Shown here piece after piece: positions 29,301-38,839 of a stretch of 64,000 nt of DNA. Made by a program: the position numbers and the translations under genes. The notes under the pieces are model-generated. The model had not been told where the DNA came from and ran no database searches. It saw nothing but the letters and a program-made list of their open reading frames with translations. This DNA comes from Salinimonas profundi (GTDB lineage: Bacteria > Pseudomonadota > Gammaproteobacteria > Enterobacterales > Alteromonadaceae): the NCBI RefSeq assembly GCF_014750655.1, contig NZ_JABBXD010000003.1, forward strand, positions 62,001 through 126,000. The letters are read 5' to 3'. The stretch's first letter is position 1, and the number at the start of each line of letters is the position of its first letter.

Positions 29301-29953
29301 TGCCGGACAATGATATCGCTTTGTCCTGCTTCCAGTTTAAGGCATCGAAGTATATGGAATAACGCGCGCCAAATACGTCCTTATTATCATAAGAAATACC
29401 CGCCACACCTGATATAGCAAATTCATTGCTGTATAAAAGACAGTTATCAAACACCATAGTCATTCTGCCAGTGCCGTTTGCTTCGAACTGCCCACTGTAA
29501 ATAACGCTGCCGCCAAGATCACAGTCGAATTCAGCATCAATTAGACCGCTCTCGTTGAGAACGCTATCCGTAATATCACCATGCAGGGACAGTTCAGGTA
29601 CCACGAATAGATTATCGTCAAACATAATACGATAAACTTGCTGCGCCAGCGCAATATCCAGAACTGCTTTCTCAGTACTGCCGCTATACGCGTTTTCGGC
29701 CAGTGAATGGCCTGCGGTTTTCCATTGCTCGGTAGAGTAGGACTTTGCATCGGCTATAATTTGCGAAGGCGTAGCTTCGACACCCTGCTCGGTATCTTCT
29801 GGTGGGGGAGGACTATTTTCTGGCGGCGTATTATCTTCGGGGGGGGGGGATACTTCCCTCTGATGGGGGTGAACTATCACCGGAACCACCGCCACAGGCA
29901 ACCAACATCATGCTGGCCAAAACAACCAATAATGCATATTTTAAGAATTTCAT
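26314..29953 (-). CDS. FG-GAP/VCBS-repeat surface lipoprotein, out of frame at a C11 tract
   Basis: From ATG 29953 (AGGG six bases upstream) the frame reads MKFLKYALLVVLASMMLVAC, a lipoprotein signal with lipobox LVAC and acceptor Cys20. It then runs through a Pro/Ser/Gly linker into eleven C (29839-29849 on the plus strand as G) and stops at 29831. One base fewer in the tract joins it to the long frame that runs to 26314. That frame holds a Pro/Glu linker, a unique domain (about 40-330), a calcium-loop-like 'DTDDDGEKDAG', PKD/cadherin-like β domains and about eight FG-GAP/VCBS repeats with Asp-rich loops ('GDLNGDGIDEIVG', 'GDIDNDGVNEVLW'). These resemble integrin-α β-propellers and adhesion or carbohydrate-binding surface proteins. 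As read, the exported protein is OFF. Confidence 0.82.
29839..29849 (-). repeat. Homopolymer G11/C11 tract in the lipoprotein 5' coding region
   Basis: Eleven G on the plus strand (C on the coding strand). In the signal-peptide frame the tract must hold 10 or 13 bases (1+3n) to join the downstream frame; 11 gives a stop nine bases later. Such tracts change length by slippage and are classic contingency loci. They are also error-prone in sequencing. Confidence 0.9.
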
Positions 29954-30315
29954 TTTCATCCCTGATACTTACAACGACACCCTTATCGCATATAAATAGT
30001 ACATCAAATAAAGTTGTGAAATCGAGTTGTAAATGATGTTTATGAGTAAAAAATGAAGCAGCGAGAGCCTCTGTCGTTGGTATCTTGAGGCTTACTTGGC
30101 TGGGACATGCTATTTGTAGGGAAAGTGCTGGAAAGAAGTCGGTATAACGCAAAGCATGCATAAACACCGGTTATGATTGAAACATGACTAGCAAAATATA
30201 CATAAGGGCAGCCAGCGATGATTGCGAGGTAAAATTACCAATTTTTAGCTCTTCAATTGGTAATTTCGCGATTGAGATTCACCGAATCCTGGCTGAAATG
30301 CTGAATATACCAGAA
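29954..30315. other. Upstream region of the lipoprotein gene
   Basis: About 360 bases. It must hold the lipoprotein promoter. A 66-codon plus-strand frame (30184-30384) runs into ppiC antisense and matches nothing I know. A perfect 12-bp inverted repeat lies at 30232-30266. Confidence 0.5.
30232..30266. repeat. Perfect 12-bp inverted repeat
   Basis: AAATTACCAATT (30232-30243) and AATTGGTAATTT (30255-30266) are exact complements separated by 11 bases. There is no T run on either side, so it is not a standard terminator. It lies about 50 bases beyond the ppiC stop and about 300 bases upstream of the lipoprotein start, in the locus bracketed by ppiC ends. Confidence 0.75.
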
Positions 30316-30591
30316 CTAACTGCGATACAGCGTTTTTATCAGATGAAAGCCAAATTTGGTTTTTACCGGGCCGTGCACCTGTAGCAACGGCTTTTTAAAA
30401 ACGACGTCATCAAACTGCTTTACCATCTGACCACGACGAAACTCACCCAGGTCCCCGCCGCGTTTACCAGAAGGACAAACAGAGTGGCGCTTCGCTAGCG
30501 CAGCAAAGTTTTTGCCTTTCTTCAGCTGTTGAAGGATGGCAAGCGCTTCTTTTTCTGTTTTGACCAGTATGTGTAGTGCTGCAGCTTTCAT
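30316..30591 (-). CDS. ppiC: Peptidyl-prolyl cis-trans isomerase C (parvulin)
   Basis: 91 residues, a single free-standing parvulin domain close in length to E. coli PpiC (93). Motifs: '[13 protein letters not shown]' at the start, '[20 protein letters not shown]' (about 35-54) and a C-terminal '[12 protein letters not shown]'. It speeds proline isomerisation in cytoplasmic protein folding. The 3' half is duplicated in diverged form at 25944-26090. The usual Tyr in 'GYHLI' is Phe here but Tyr in the remnant, so the intact copy may be the acquired one. Confidence 0.93.
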   Translation of the reverse strand: MKAAALHILVKTEKEALAILQQLKKGKNFAALAKRHSVCPSGKRGGDLGEFRRGQMVKQFDDVVFKKPLLQVHGPVKTKFGFHLIKTLYRS

Positions 30592-30650
30592 ATCATCAAC
30601 CAGTAGTTCAAAGCCGCATTATAACCTACACCAGCCGCTTCCACAGTAAT

Positions 30651-30673
30651 CAAAAAGCGCCTGACGGCGCTTT
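30651..30673 (-). terminator. Terminator after the S41 peptidase gene
   Basis: AAAGCGCC (30654-30661) pairs perfectly with GGCGCTTT (30666-30673), loop TGAC, followed on the minus strand by five T. It lies 11 bases after the peptidase stop and before ppiC. Confidence 0.88.
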
Positions 30674-30683
30674 CCATTAACGA

Positions 30684-31682
30684 TCACTGGTTCAGGGAAA
30701 GCGCGATAGCAACATCCAGTGCATCGACACGTTCTGTAGCAACATCGGGGGTAAGCCCGGATTTCTCCCAGTTTGTGTTGGTCACCGCCAATATTGGTTT
30801 TGACAATGAGATACGAAAAATCAGCTTTTCAGTAATCTTTCTCGCGCCCACGTAGAATCCGGCTCCGGCAGTCTGTTCACCTACCAGCACCGCCTTACCC
30901 TGCGCCTGCATCACTCCGGCAAAAAGCTCTGAGGCACTGGCAGTCTGCTGGCTGGTCAGGATCCACACCGGGTAGTCAGATTGAAAGCGAGTATGGTCTG
31001 AAGATGTCAATGCCACCGAACGCTGGCTTACCGACTGGTCACGACCAACCACTGACCATAAGGGGGTATCAGGAGCAATAAAGTAGCTTAACATAAGCTG
31101 AGCAAGGTAAGGCGAACCGCCTACCGTATCGCGCATGTCAATAATCAAACCGTCACTGTTTTGCAAAAATGTGAATGCAGCATCTGCGACATCCCAGGCG
31201 TCATCAGCGGAATAAAACTTGTTGAATTTCAGATAACCTGTATTGCCATGCAGATAGCTGACAGTCTCAAATGCCCTGTTGTACGTCAGTTTGCCTTGTT
31301 GCTCGGACAAAATATGTGTGACCGGCTCGTCTGCGCGTTTGACGCTCAAACTTAGATGCAGATCGTCGGCGAACAATTTAAAGTCGTTGCCGATGACTTC
31401 CGCAAAGTCATTGAGCGTTGATACAGACCGGTACCTTCCACGCTCGTGCTGCTGTCGAATCAGCGTTGTTACCCGGTCGATAGCGCCGGTATCAATATAA
31501 TTTTCTTCAAACACCGTCAGCGTTTTATCAATCAGTGTCGATTTTTCACTTCGGCTCAACGGCTCGCTGGACTCATTGATAACCGGTTGGGCATTGTCGG
31601 TATATTCAGTCACTGAGGACATGGAATTATTGGATAAAACTAAAAGCAGCGCACTCAGTGCGCATTTCAGATAACTATTCAT
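30684..31682 (-). CDS. Exported S41-family (tail-specific-like) peptidase
   Basis: 332 residues with a signal peptide (about 1-22, ending SMSS-VT). The peptidase S41 core (about 140-320) has 'GYLKFNKF', 'GLIIDMRDTVGGSPYLAQLM' and the nucleophile region 'TSQQTASASELFAGVMQ', where the serine of SASE is the likely catalytic residue; 'VLVGEQTAGAG' follows. This is the IRBP/tricorn-like form without a PDZ domain. It is the last gene of a three-gene minus-strand unit (cupin, unknown, this) and starts 18 bases after the unknown gene. Its periplasmic substrate is unknown. Confidence 0.85.
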   Translation of the reverse strand: MNSYLKCALSALLLVLSNNSMSSVTEYTDNAQPVINESSEPLSRSEKSTLIDKTLTVFEENYIDTGAIDRVTTLIRQQHERGRYRSVSTLNDFAEVIGNDFKLFADDLHLSLSVKRADEPVTHILSEQQGKLTYNRAFETVSYLHGNTGYLKFNKFYSADDAWDVADAAFTFLQNSDGLIIDMRDTVGGSPYLAQLMLSYFIAPDTPLWSVVGRDQSVSQRSVALTSSDHTRFQSDYPVWILTSQQTASASELFAGVMQAQGKAVLVGEQTAGAGFYVGARKITEKLIFRISLSKPILAVTNTNWEKSGLTPDVATERVDALDVAIALSLNQ

Positions 31683-31700
31683 ATTTGCTCTTTTTCTGAT

Positions 31701-32111
31701 TTAAAGGATGGATGTTTTAATGGAAAAAGAGCGTTCATCGGCTATAGAAAGCTGCTGATATAGAAGGTTGGTACTCTTCAACAACGCCGAACGCGTGGCA
31801 AAAGGAGGACTGAATTGTAGCCAGGGGGTGCGTTGATCACTGAAAACCGCCGCTACGATTTCAACAGAATCCGGAATGAGTATCCGTACATCGACCAAAG
31901 ACCATTGAGCACGCTGGCGAATATCGGAAAAAACACTTGTTTTGGTGCAGTTAACGCCCGCAATGATGTCTGACAGGTTGTTGTCATCGTGTTCTACGAA
32001 TACATATTGCGCGGCAGTACTGCCTGCCTGAGATGTCTCACTGAGAGTGGGTAGTGCTACCAGTATAAAGGACAATAAAAGTAGTAATCTGAGTAATCCG
32101 TTTCGCAGCAT
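31701..32111 (-). CDS. Exported protein of unknown function
   Basis: 136 residues. A long signal peptide (LRLLLLLSFILVALPTLS, cut near residue 24) is followed by about 110 residues of mixed α/β composition, with one cysteine ('GVNCTKTSVFSD') and the segment 'RAQWSLVDVRILIPDSVEIV'. I recognise no domain. The position between an exported cupin (70 bases upstream) and an S41 peptidase (18 bases downstream) suggests joint expression and a role outside the inner membrane. Confidence 0.65.
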   Translation of the reverse strand: MLRNGLLRLLLLLSFILVALPTLSETSQAGSTAAQYVFVEHDDNNLSDIIAGVNCTKTSVFSDIRQRAQWSLVDVRILIPDSVEIVAAVFSDQRTPWLQFSPPFATRSALLKSTNLLYQQLSIADERSFSIKTSIL

Positions 32112-32181
32112 GTTTGTTATTCCCTGTTCACAATAGTACGTGGTGACATCCTGCGAAAACTCAAGAAAGCCCTGCGAATTA

Positions 32182-32730
32182 TTACTTCATCAGCTTTTTT
32201 GCCGCCTCGGGCATGTGTTGTGGTAACACAGTCACCTCATATTTTTTGGCTTCCTGTGCAATGATGCGACCAACATCGACATTGCCGCTTTGCGACTCTA
32301 GCGACATAACGACTGCATCAAAGAACGAGGCAAATTCCCCCGGTGACACAATTAATAGCAACCGGGCAGAGTTATCCGAATCATTGTAAAATCCATGCAC
32401 ATTATTTCTGGGCAGCGTAATCATCTGCCCTTTTGTCAGCACTTTGCTGGCCTCTTTATCAAAAAACGACACCTCACCGTCCAGGACATAAAAGAATTCA
32501 TCTTCATTGGCATGGGTGTGCGGTGGGGCGCCCATTGACTTCGCAGGCACCTCGAGCTCCAGAATGGCAGTTTTCGCTTCAGTGGCTTGTGCATCAGCCA
32601 GCAGATATGAAGTATGGCCGGGAAAGTGAATAGCAGCTCCCTCATCTGCTTCACTTACGGTGTGAGCATATGACGGTGAGAAAAGTAGTAATGTTGATAG
32701 AATAGTAAGCAATAATAGAGGGCAATTCAT
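32182..32730 (-). CDS. Exported cupin-domain protein
   Basis: 182 residues. A signal peptide (about 1-22, ending SYA-HT) precedes one cupin barrel (about 50-140). The metal-binding motif 1 is 'PPHTHANEDEFFYVLDGEVSF' read as H-x-H-x4-E, and motif 2 is 'LPRNNVHGFYNDSD' with its histidine. The C-terminal helix-rich 40 residues are typical of cupin_2 proteins related to quercetin dioxygenase-like enzymes. Enzyme activity cannot be predicted. First gene of the cupin-unknown-peptidase unit. Confidence 0.85.
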   Translation of the reverse strand: MNCPLLLLTILSTLLLFSPSYAHTVSEADEGAAIHFPGHTSYLLADAQATEAKTAILELEVPAKSMGAPPHTHANEDEFFYVLDGEVSFFDKEASKVLTKGQMITLPRNNVHGFYNDSDNSARLLLIVSPGEFASFFDAVVMSLESQSGNVDVGRIIAQEAKKYEVTVLPQHMPEAAKKLMK

Positions 32731-32802
32731 AAGCTTGGCTCAGTGAAACAACATTAACTATAGTGCATATAAAGATATTGACTATTATTTTCATTCACAT
32801 AC

Positions 32803-32829
32803 AAAAAAGGCGCTCCGAAGAGCGCCTTT
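32803..32829 (-). terminator. groESL terminator
   Basis: AAAGGCGCT (32806-32814) pairs with AGCGCCTTT (32821-32829) around CCGAAG; a T-rich run follows on the minus strand. About 28 bases after the groL stop. Confidence 0.92.
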
Positions 32830-32856
32830 CATTTAAGCATTGAGCTTATGGGTGGC

Positions 32857-34515
<1,659 letters not shown>

Positions 34516-34537
34516 CTAAATACGGTTGAAACGGTTA

Positions 34538-34828
34538 TTACTCTACGATTGCCAGAATGTCGCTTTCGCTCATGATCAGTACTTCCTGATCGTCCAGCTT
34601 CTCAGTTTTAACGCCGTAACCGTCGCTGAAAATAACGGTGTCGCCAACTTTAACATCCAGAGCTTTTACTTCGCCGTTTTCTAGGATGCGACCATTACCT
34701 ACTGCGATTACTTCACCGCGTGTAGATTTTTCAGCTGCAGAGCCAGTCAGAACGATTCCGCCTGCTGATTTTGATTCTTGCTCTGAGCGCTTAACAATAA
34801 CGCGGTCGTGTAAAGGACGAATTGCCAT
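34538..34828 (-). CDS. groS: Co-chaperonin GroES (10 kDa)
   Basis: 96 residues from ATG 34828, preceded by AGGAGAC; the frame extends eight codons upstream without need. It begins [14 protein letters not shown] and has the mobile-loop region '[20 protein letters not shown]' (about 17-36) that docks on GroEL. It caps the folding chamber. The 120-base leader between promoter and start carries two hairpins (see findings). Confidence 0.99.
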   Translation of the reverse strand: MAIRPLHDRVIVKRSEQESKSAGGIVLTGSAAEKSTRGEVIAVGNGRILENGEVKALDVKVGDTVIFSDGYGVKTEKLDDQEVLIMSESDILAIVE

Positions 34829-34875
34829 TTTCAAGTCTCCTGAAAATTCCAACTATACAAATGTTAGATATTGGA

Positions 34876-34932
34876 AGACGTTCACACCCCGTGAACGTCT
34901 CTACATAAAAGAGGCCGCCTGCTGGCCGCCTC
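34876..34932 (-). promoter_or_regulatory. Two hairpins in the groESL 5' leader
   Basis: Reading on the minus strand from the promoter: first a 9-bp stem with one mismatch, GAGGCGGCC / GGCGGCCTC (34932-34911, loop AGCA), followed by TTTT, which looks like a terminator. Then a perfect 10-bp stem, AGACGTTCAC / GTGAACGTCT (34900-34876, 5-base loop). Both lie downstream of the heat-shock promoter and upstream of groS. The first may end fxsA read-through or act as an attenuator. Confidence 0.6.
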
Positions 34933-34952
34933 AAACTCGATACTGCGAGGAT

Positions 34953-34981
34953 AAATGGGGGAGTCGCGAAACAAACTCAAG
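34953..34981 (-). promoter_or_regulatory. Heat-shock (sigma-32) promoter of groESL
   Basis: On the minus strand CTTGAG (34981-34976) and CCCCATTT (34960-34953) are 15 bases apart. Compared with the σ32 consensus CTTGAA-N13-17-CCCCATNT there is one mismatch in the -35 and none in the -10. It lies about 125 bases before groS. Confidence 0.85.
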
Positions 34982-35064
34982 GGCAGAAACCGAAAAAAAT
35001 TTAAATTTTTTTACTATCGCGCTGTTTGTTTGCTAAGCAGTGATAACAAAAAAGGATTTTTGCT

Positions 35065-35571
35065 TTACCGCAGGCGATTCGTCTCGTCATTCTCCGATTT
35101 GTCGGTGTATTCACCTTCGATAATATCGCCGTTTTCATCTTTAGCGGGGCCTTTGAAGGGATCGCCGTGCTGTGAAAACGGGCTTTGTCCGGATGTGAAT
35201 GTGGACGATGTGACAACACGCGCTTTCATATGTTTGCTGATGTTGCGGGCAAGGTATTGGCGCGATCCCGGCATGACAAACAGCAGGCCCAGAATATCCG
35301 TCACGAACCCGGGTGTAACCAGCAGCACGCCGGCAATAACCAGCATCAGCCCCTGAACGATCTCGTTGCCAGGTATTTCATTGCGCTGCATTTTTGCCTG
35401 TGCGGTCTGCAGTGTTGCCAGCCCTTCGCGACGCACCATATAAGAACCGATAAGTGCAGTCAGGATCACCAGCGCAATGGTATTCCACCCACCAATAATT
35501 CCACCGACCTGCACCAGCAGGGCAATCTCGATAATTGGCATGATGGCAAATAATAAAAATAAGACTCGCAA
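35065..35571 (-). CDS. fxsA: FxsA-family inner-membrane protein
   Basis: 168 residues. Two or three hydrophobic helices ('LFLLFAIMPIIEIALLVQVG', 'IALVILTALIGSYMVRREG', 'GLMLVIAGVLLVTPGFVTDI') match the conserved FxsA core, followed by a charged cytoplasmic tail. In E. coli the protein relieves exclusion of phage T7 by the F plasmid; its housekeeping role is unclear. It lies upstream of groESL on the same strand, the common gammaproteobacterial order, and diverges from cutA. Confidence 0.93.
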   Translation of the reverse strand: MRVLFLLFAIMPIIEIALLVQVGGIIGGWNTIALVILTALIGSYMVRREGLATLQTAQAKMQRNEIPGNEIVQGLMLVIAGVLLVTPGFVTDILGLLFVMPGSRQYLARNISKHMKARVVTSSTFTSGQSPFSQHGDPFKGPAKDENGDIIEGEYTDKSENDETNRLR

Positions 35572-35754
35572 ATCGCTTCCTCGTAATTAATAACCTACGC
35601 AAAGTAAGTTTGGGTGATGGGGTATTAACTCAAGCACTATCTTGCCAGATAACTGTCCACAAACGCTAAATAACCGTATTTTTTGACGATTTGTTCGCTT
35701 CTGCGCATTATATTTTGTAAGAATACGCTATCAGATCCGGTCAACAGGGAGAAC

Positions 35755-36090
35755 ATGATGTCACTTTGTCTTGTATTTACTACGACGCCCGACGCCCAGA
35801 CTGCGCAAAAAATCGCATCGGCGTTGGTGGAAAAGCAACTGGCAGCCTGTGTAAAGCAGTTTCCCGGTGTTACTGCTACCTATGCGTGGAAAGGCAAGGT
35901 GGAGGTGGATAATGAGTGTCAGTTACTGATTAAAACAGCACGCCACGTTGTGGATGAGGCTTTTGCCTGTGTCAGTGAAATACACCCATACGATGTTCCC
36001 GAATGGGTAGTGATCAATGATGTCACTGCCAGTGAAGAGTACGGCAGCTGGGTCGCTGAGCAAACCGGCCTGAATAAAATTATGGAGTAG
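35755..36090 (+). CDS. cutA: Divalent-cation tolerance protein CutA
   Basis: 111 residues from ATG 35755 (a second ATG follows at 35758, better spaced from AGGGAGA). The CutA ferredoxin-like fold is recognised by 'VFTTTPDAQTAQKIASALV', 'LAACVKQFPGVTATYAWKGK' and 'IHPYDVPEWVVI'. CutA trimers are linked to copper tolerance in E. coli, though the mechanism is debated. dsbD follows four bases after the stop, as in E. coli. Confidence 0.96.
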   Translation: MMSLCLVFTTTPDAQTAQKIASALVEKQLAACVKQFPGVTATYAWKGKVEVDNECQLLIKTARHVVDEAFACVSEIHPYDVPEWVVINDVTASEEYGSWVAEQTGLNKIME

Positions 36091-36094
36091 ATGT

Positions 36095-37864
36095 ATGAAT
36101 GCAGCGCGCGCAGTCAGCGTGATAATGCTGTGCTTTTTTGCCTTGCTTTTTAGCAATGCGCAGGCACAAATTCCCGATCAGTCATTCTCTGATCCGTTCA
36201 GCGATGAGCCTGAGTTTCTGCCGGTAGAGCAAGCCTTTCAGTTCGATTTCAGGCAGCAGGATGATGTGTTACAGATCACCTTTGCTATTGAGCCAGGTTA
36301 CTACCTTTATAAGCATCAGTTCTCCGTTACTTCCTCGCAGGCGCAATTGGGCGAACCTGAACTACCCGATGGTAAAGACAAGCAAGATGAGTTCTTCGGC
36401 CTTACGCAGGTGTACTACGATGAAGTGACACTGCGTGTCCCTATCCAACGCGCCCCGTCAGATGCTGCAGTGAAACTGAGATTTCAGGGCTGTGCCGACG
36501 CCGGTTTTTGTTATCCGCCGCAAATAAAAACCTTATATCTGGAGGCCGTCGGTGAAACCACTTCACCTGCAAACTCGCAATCCTCACGGGCATCCTCACA
36601 GTTTGATCTGGCTGACCGATTAGCCGATGATGATAACCTGTGGCTGACGCTAGGTATCTTTCTGGTGCTGGGAATTGGTCTGGCGTTTACGCCCTGTGTG
36701 TTTCCCATGTATCCGATCCTGTCTGGCATTATTGTCGGACAAGGCAAGCAGGCGACGCTGGGCAACAGTTTGTGGCTGAGTCTGGTGTATATTCAGGGTA
36801 TGGCATTGACCTACTCACTGCTGGGCATTGTCGTGGCATTAGCGGGCGTCCAGTTTCAGGCAGCTCTTCAGCACCCTGTCATCTTGTGGCTGTTTATCGG
36901 TATATTTGTGTTTCTGGCATTGGCGATGTTCGGCGCTATTAATCTGCAGCTGCCCTCCAGTTGGCAAACCCGTCTTAATTCCCTAAGCACTCGCCAACGC
37001 GGTGGCACCCTTGCCGGCGTGTTTATCATGGGCGCTCTTTCAGGCTTAATTGCCTCGCCCTGCACCACCGCACCGTTAACAGGCATCCTGCTGTTTATTG
37101 CGCAAAGCGGCGACGTGTTTTTAGGCTTTATTTCGCTGTATGTTTTAAGCCTGGGTATGGGTATACCCCTTATTGCTTTTGGTGTAACAGGTGGCAAACT
37201 TCTGCCTAAAGCAGGTAACTGGATGAATGTGGTCAAGGTGACGTTCGGCTTTATGATGCTGGCGGTCGCCATTGTATTTATTGAACGTCTGTGGTCCTCA
37301 ACGCTGTCAGTATTGTTGTGGGCGGTACTTGGGTTATCCCTATTCAGTTATTTCTGGGTCATCAACGCTACCACCCGTGCCAGCTTTGGCAAAGGCGTGC
37401 GTACCTTCATTATTTTCGCCGGCCTGTTCAGTAGTGCGATGCTCGTTTATCACACGTTTTTCAGCACCACCACGGCACTGGAATCGCACCCTGAGTTTGT
37501 GCAGGTCACCAATGTACAGGAACTGGAATCTCAGGTGGCGCAGGCCAGCAAACAGGGTAAGTCGGTCATGGTGGATCTGTATGCTGACTGGTGTGTCGCC
37601 TGTAAAGAGTTTGAAAGATATACCTTTCCTCATCCAGAGGTGGTTGACGCCCTGTCAAATACTGTCATGGTGCAAATCGATCTGACCGCACAAAACGCCG
37701 AGGATATCGCTTTTATGCGTCGGTACGAGGTATTAGGGCTGCCGACCATTTTGTTTTTTGATACCTCGGGTAATGAACTGACGCAGGCGCGCGTTGCAGG
37801 ATTCATGAGCGGCGAGACATTCGCAGAACATGTCAGACAAACACTCGGAGAGCCTGACGTGTGA
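36095..37864 (+). CDS. dsbD: Thiol:disulfide interchange protein DsbD
   Basis: 589 residues. A signal peptide (about 1-25, ending AQA-QI) precedes a periplasmic N-domain with the redox pair in 'GCADAGFCYPP' (about 133-139). Eight hydrophobic helices follow (about 180-450), with 'FTPCVFPMYPIL' and 'ASPCTTAPLTG' holding the membrane cysteines. The C-terminal thioredoxin domain has WCVACK (about 500). DsbD carries electrons from cytoplasmic thioredoxin to periplasmic DsbC and cytochrome-maturation proteins. It is coupled to the next gene by a four-base overlap. Confidence 0.98.
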   Translation: MNAARAVSVIMLCFFALLFSNAQAQIPDQSFSDPFSDEPEFLPVEQAFQFDFRQQDDVLQITFAIEPGYYLYKHQFSVTSSQAQLGEPELPDGKDKQDEFFGLTQVYYDEVTLRVPIQRAPSDAAVKLRFQGCADAGFCYPPQIKTLYLEAVGETTSPANSQSSRASSQFDLADRLADDDNLWLTLGIFLVLGIGLAFTPCVFPMYPILSGIIVGQGKQATLGNSLWLSLVYIQGMALTYSLLGIVVALAGVQFQAALQHPVILWLFIGIFVFLALAMFGAINLQLPSSWQTRLNSLSTRQRGGTLAGVFIMGALSGLIASPCTTAPLTGILLFIAQSGDVFLGFISLYVLSLGMGIPLIAFGVTGGKLLPKAGNWMNVVKVTFGFMMLAVAIVFIERLWSSTLSVLLWAVLGLSLFSYFWVINATTRASFGKGVRTFIIFAGLFSSAMLVYHTFFSTTTALESHPEFVQVTNVQELESQVAQASKQGKSVMVDLYADWCVACKEFERYTFPHPEVVDALSNTVMVQIDLTAQNAEDIAFMRRYEVLGLPTILFFDTSGNELTQARVAGFMSGETFAEHVRQTLGEPDV

Positions 37865-38643
37865 AGACAGTAAACAGGCTGGTAATTGCACTGTTAAGCG
37901 CACTGTGCTCGCTCTCATTTACAGCACACGCCGCCACACCGGCCTGTTTTGCAAACTGGTTTTGTTTTACCGTTGATGAAGACAGCGCAGAGGTCTCAGT
38001 GCAGCGCACCCGTCCTCACCCAGTGGTGGTCACACTGACCCGGGGTGTTACTGCAAGCCCGGTTACGGTGGCGCTGACACAGGATGAACCTGTCATCATT
38101 GGTACCACTTCGGGAGTCGGTCATTTCTGGCACAGTATGCGGGTATTGTGGACACCGGGCACGTTGAATGCGCAACATGATGATACGGTGCGCTATCAGT
38201 TCCCCCTCAAACCGGCAGAAGACTTCACTATTGTTCAGGGTTTTGGCGGTGCGTTTTCACACACGGGCGCCTCCAGATATGCCGTAGATATTGCGGCGCC
38301 TGTGGGCACCCCCGTTCATGCAGCACGCGGCGGACAGGTTATTGATATTAAAGCCAGCAGTGAGACGGGTGGGCCGGATGAGTCATTTGCAGATGACGCT
38401 AACTTTATTGCCATCCTGCATGCTGATAATACGGTCGGGGAATATTACCACCTGAAAAAGCACGGTGTTGCAACCTCACTGGGGAAAACCGTCAAGGCGG
38501 GTGATGTAATCGGTTATTCCGGCAACACTGGCTTTTCGACCACGCCTCACCTGCATTTCGCGGTGTACCATATAACCGCGAAAGGCCGCCATCAAACGAT
38601 TCCCTTTACCTTTGCCTCAAGTGATAAAAATTTGCCCAACTAA
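37861..38643 (+). CDS. Exported M23-family metallopeptidase
   Basis: 260 residues from a GTG start that overlaps the dsbD stop (GTGA). A signal peptide (about 1-24) is followed by a β-rich domain of about 100 residues and a LytM/M23 peptidase domain (about 125-250). The zinc ligands are in 'SHTGASRYAVDIAAPVGTPV' (His and Asp) and 'HLHFAVYH'. It probably cuts peptidoglycan cross-bridges or other peptides in the periplasm. Coupling to dsbD is notable because its two early cysteines ('ACFANWFCF') may form a disulfide. Confidence 0.9.
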   Translation: MKTVNRLVIALLSALCSLSFTAHAATPACFANWFCFTVDEDSAEVSVQRTRPHPVVVTLTRGVTASPVTVALTQDEPVIIGTTSGVGHFWHSMRVLWTPGTLNAQHDDTVRYQFPLKPAEDFTIVQGFGGAFSHTGASRYAVDIAAPVGTPVHAARGGQVIDIKASSETGGPDESFADDANFIAILHADNTVGEYYHLKKHGVATSLGKTVKAGDVIGYSGNTGFSTTPHLHFAVYHITAKGRHQTIPFTFASSDKNLPN

Positions 38644-38839
38644 GTTTATCGGACGAGCAAACTTGTCAGCAAGTTACCTGATTAGACCAGTATTTTGCTG
38701 CGAAACACACAACATTCTCTATAATCAGCCATAAGTAAATAAGAGCATACCTAAAACTGGCTTTTTTTCGTGCAACCCTTTGCAAATTCTGCTTATATGG
38801 GTTTTATCAGGTTAGTTTTGGAAAGATAGCAGCATTTTA

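Noticed and set aside
29899-29901. TTG as the true start of the large lipoprotein frame
   Set aside because: The product would lack any signal peptide and begin inside the real lipoprotein signal region; the upstream ATG with a ribosome site and lipobox is better, with the C11 tract explaining the frame shift.
30184-30384. 66-codon plus-strand frame running into ppiC antisense
   Set aside because: No family resemblance, and its second half is the complement of ppiC coding sequence.
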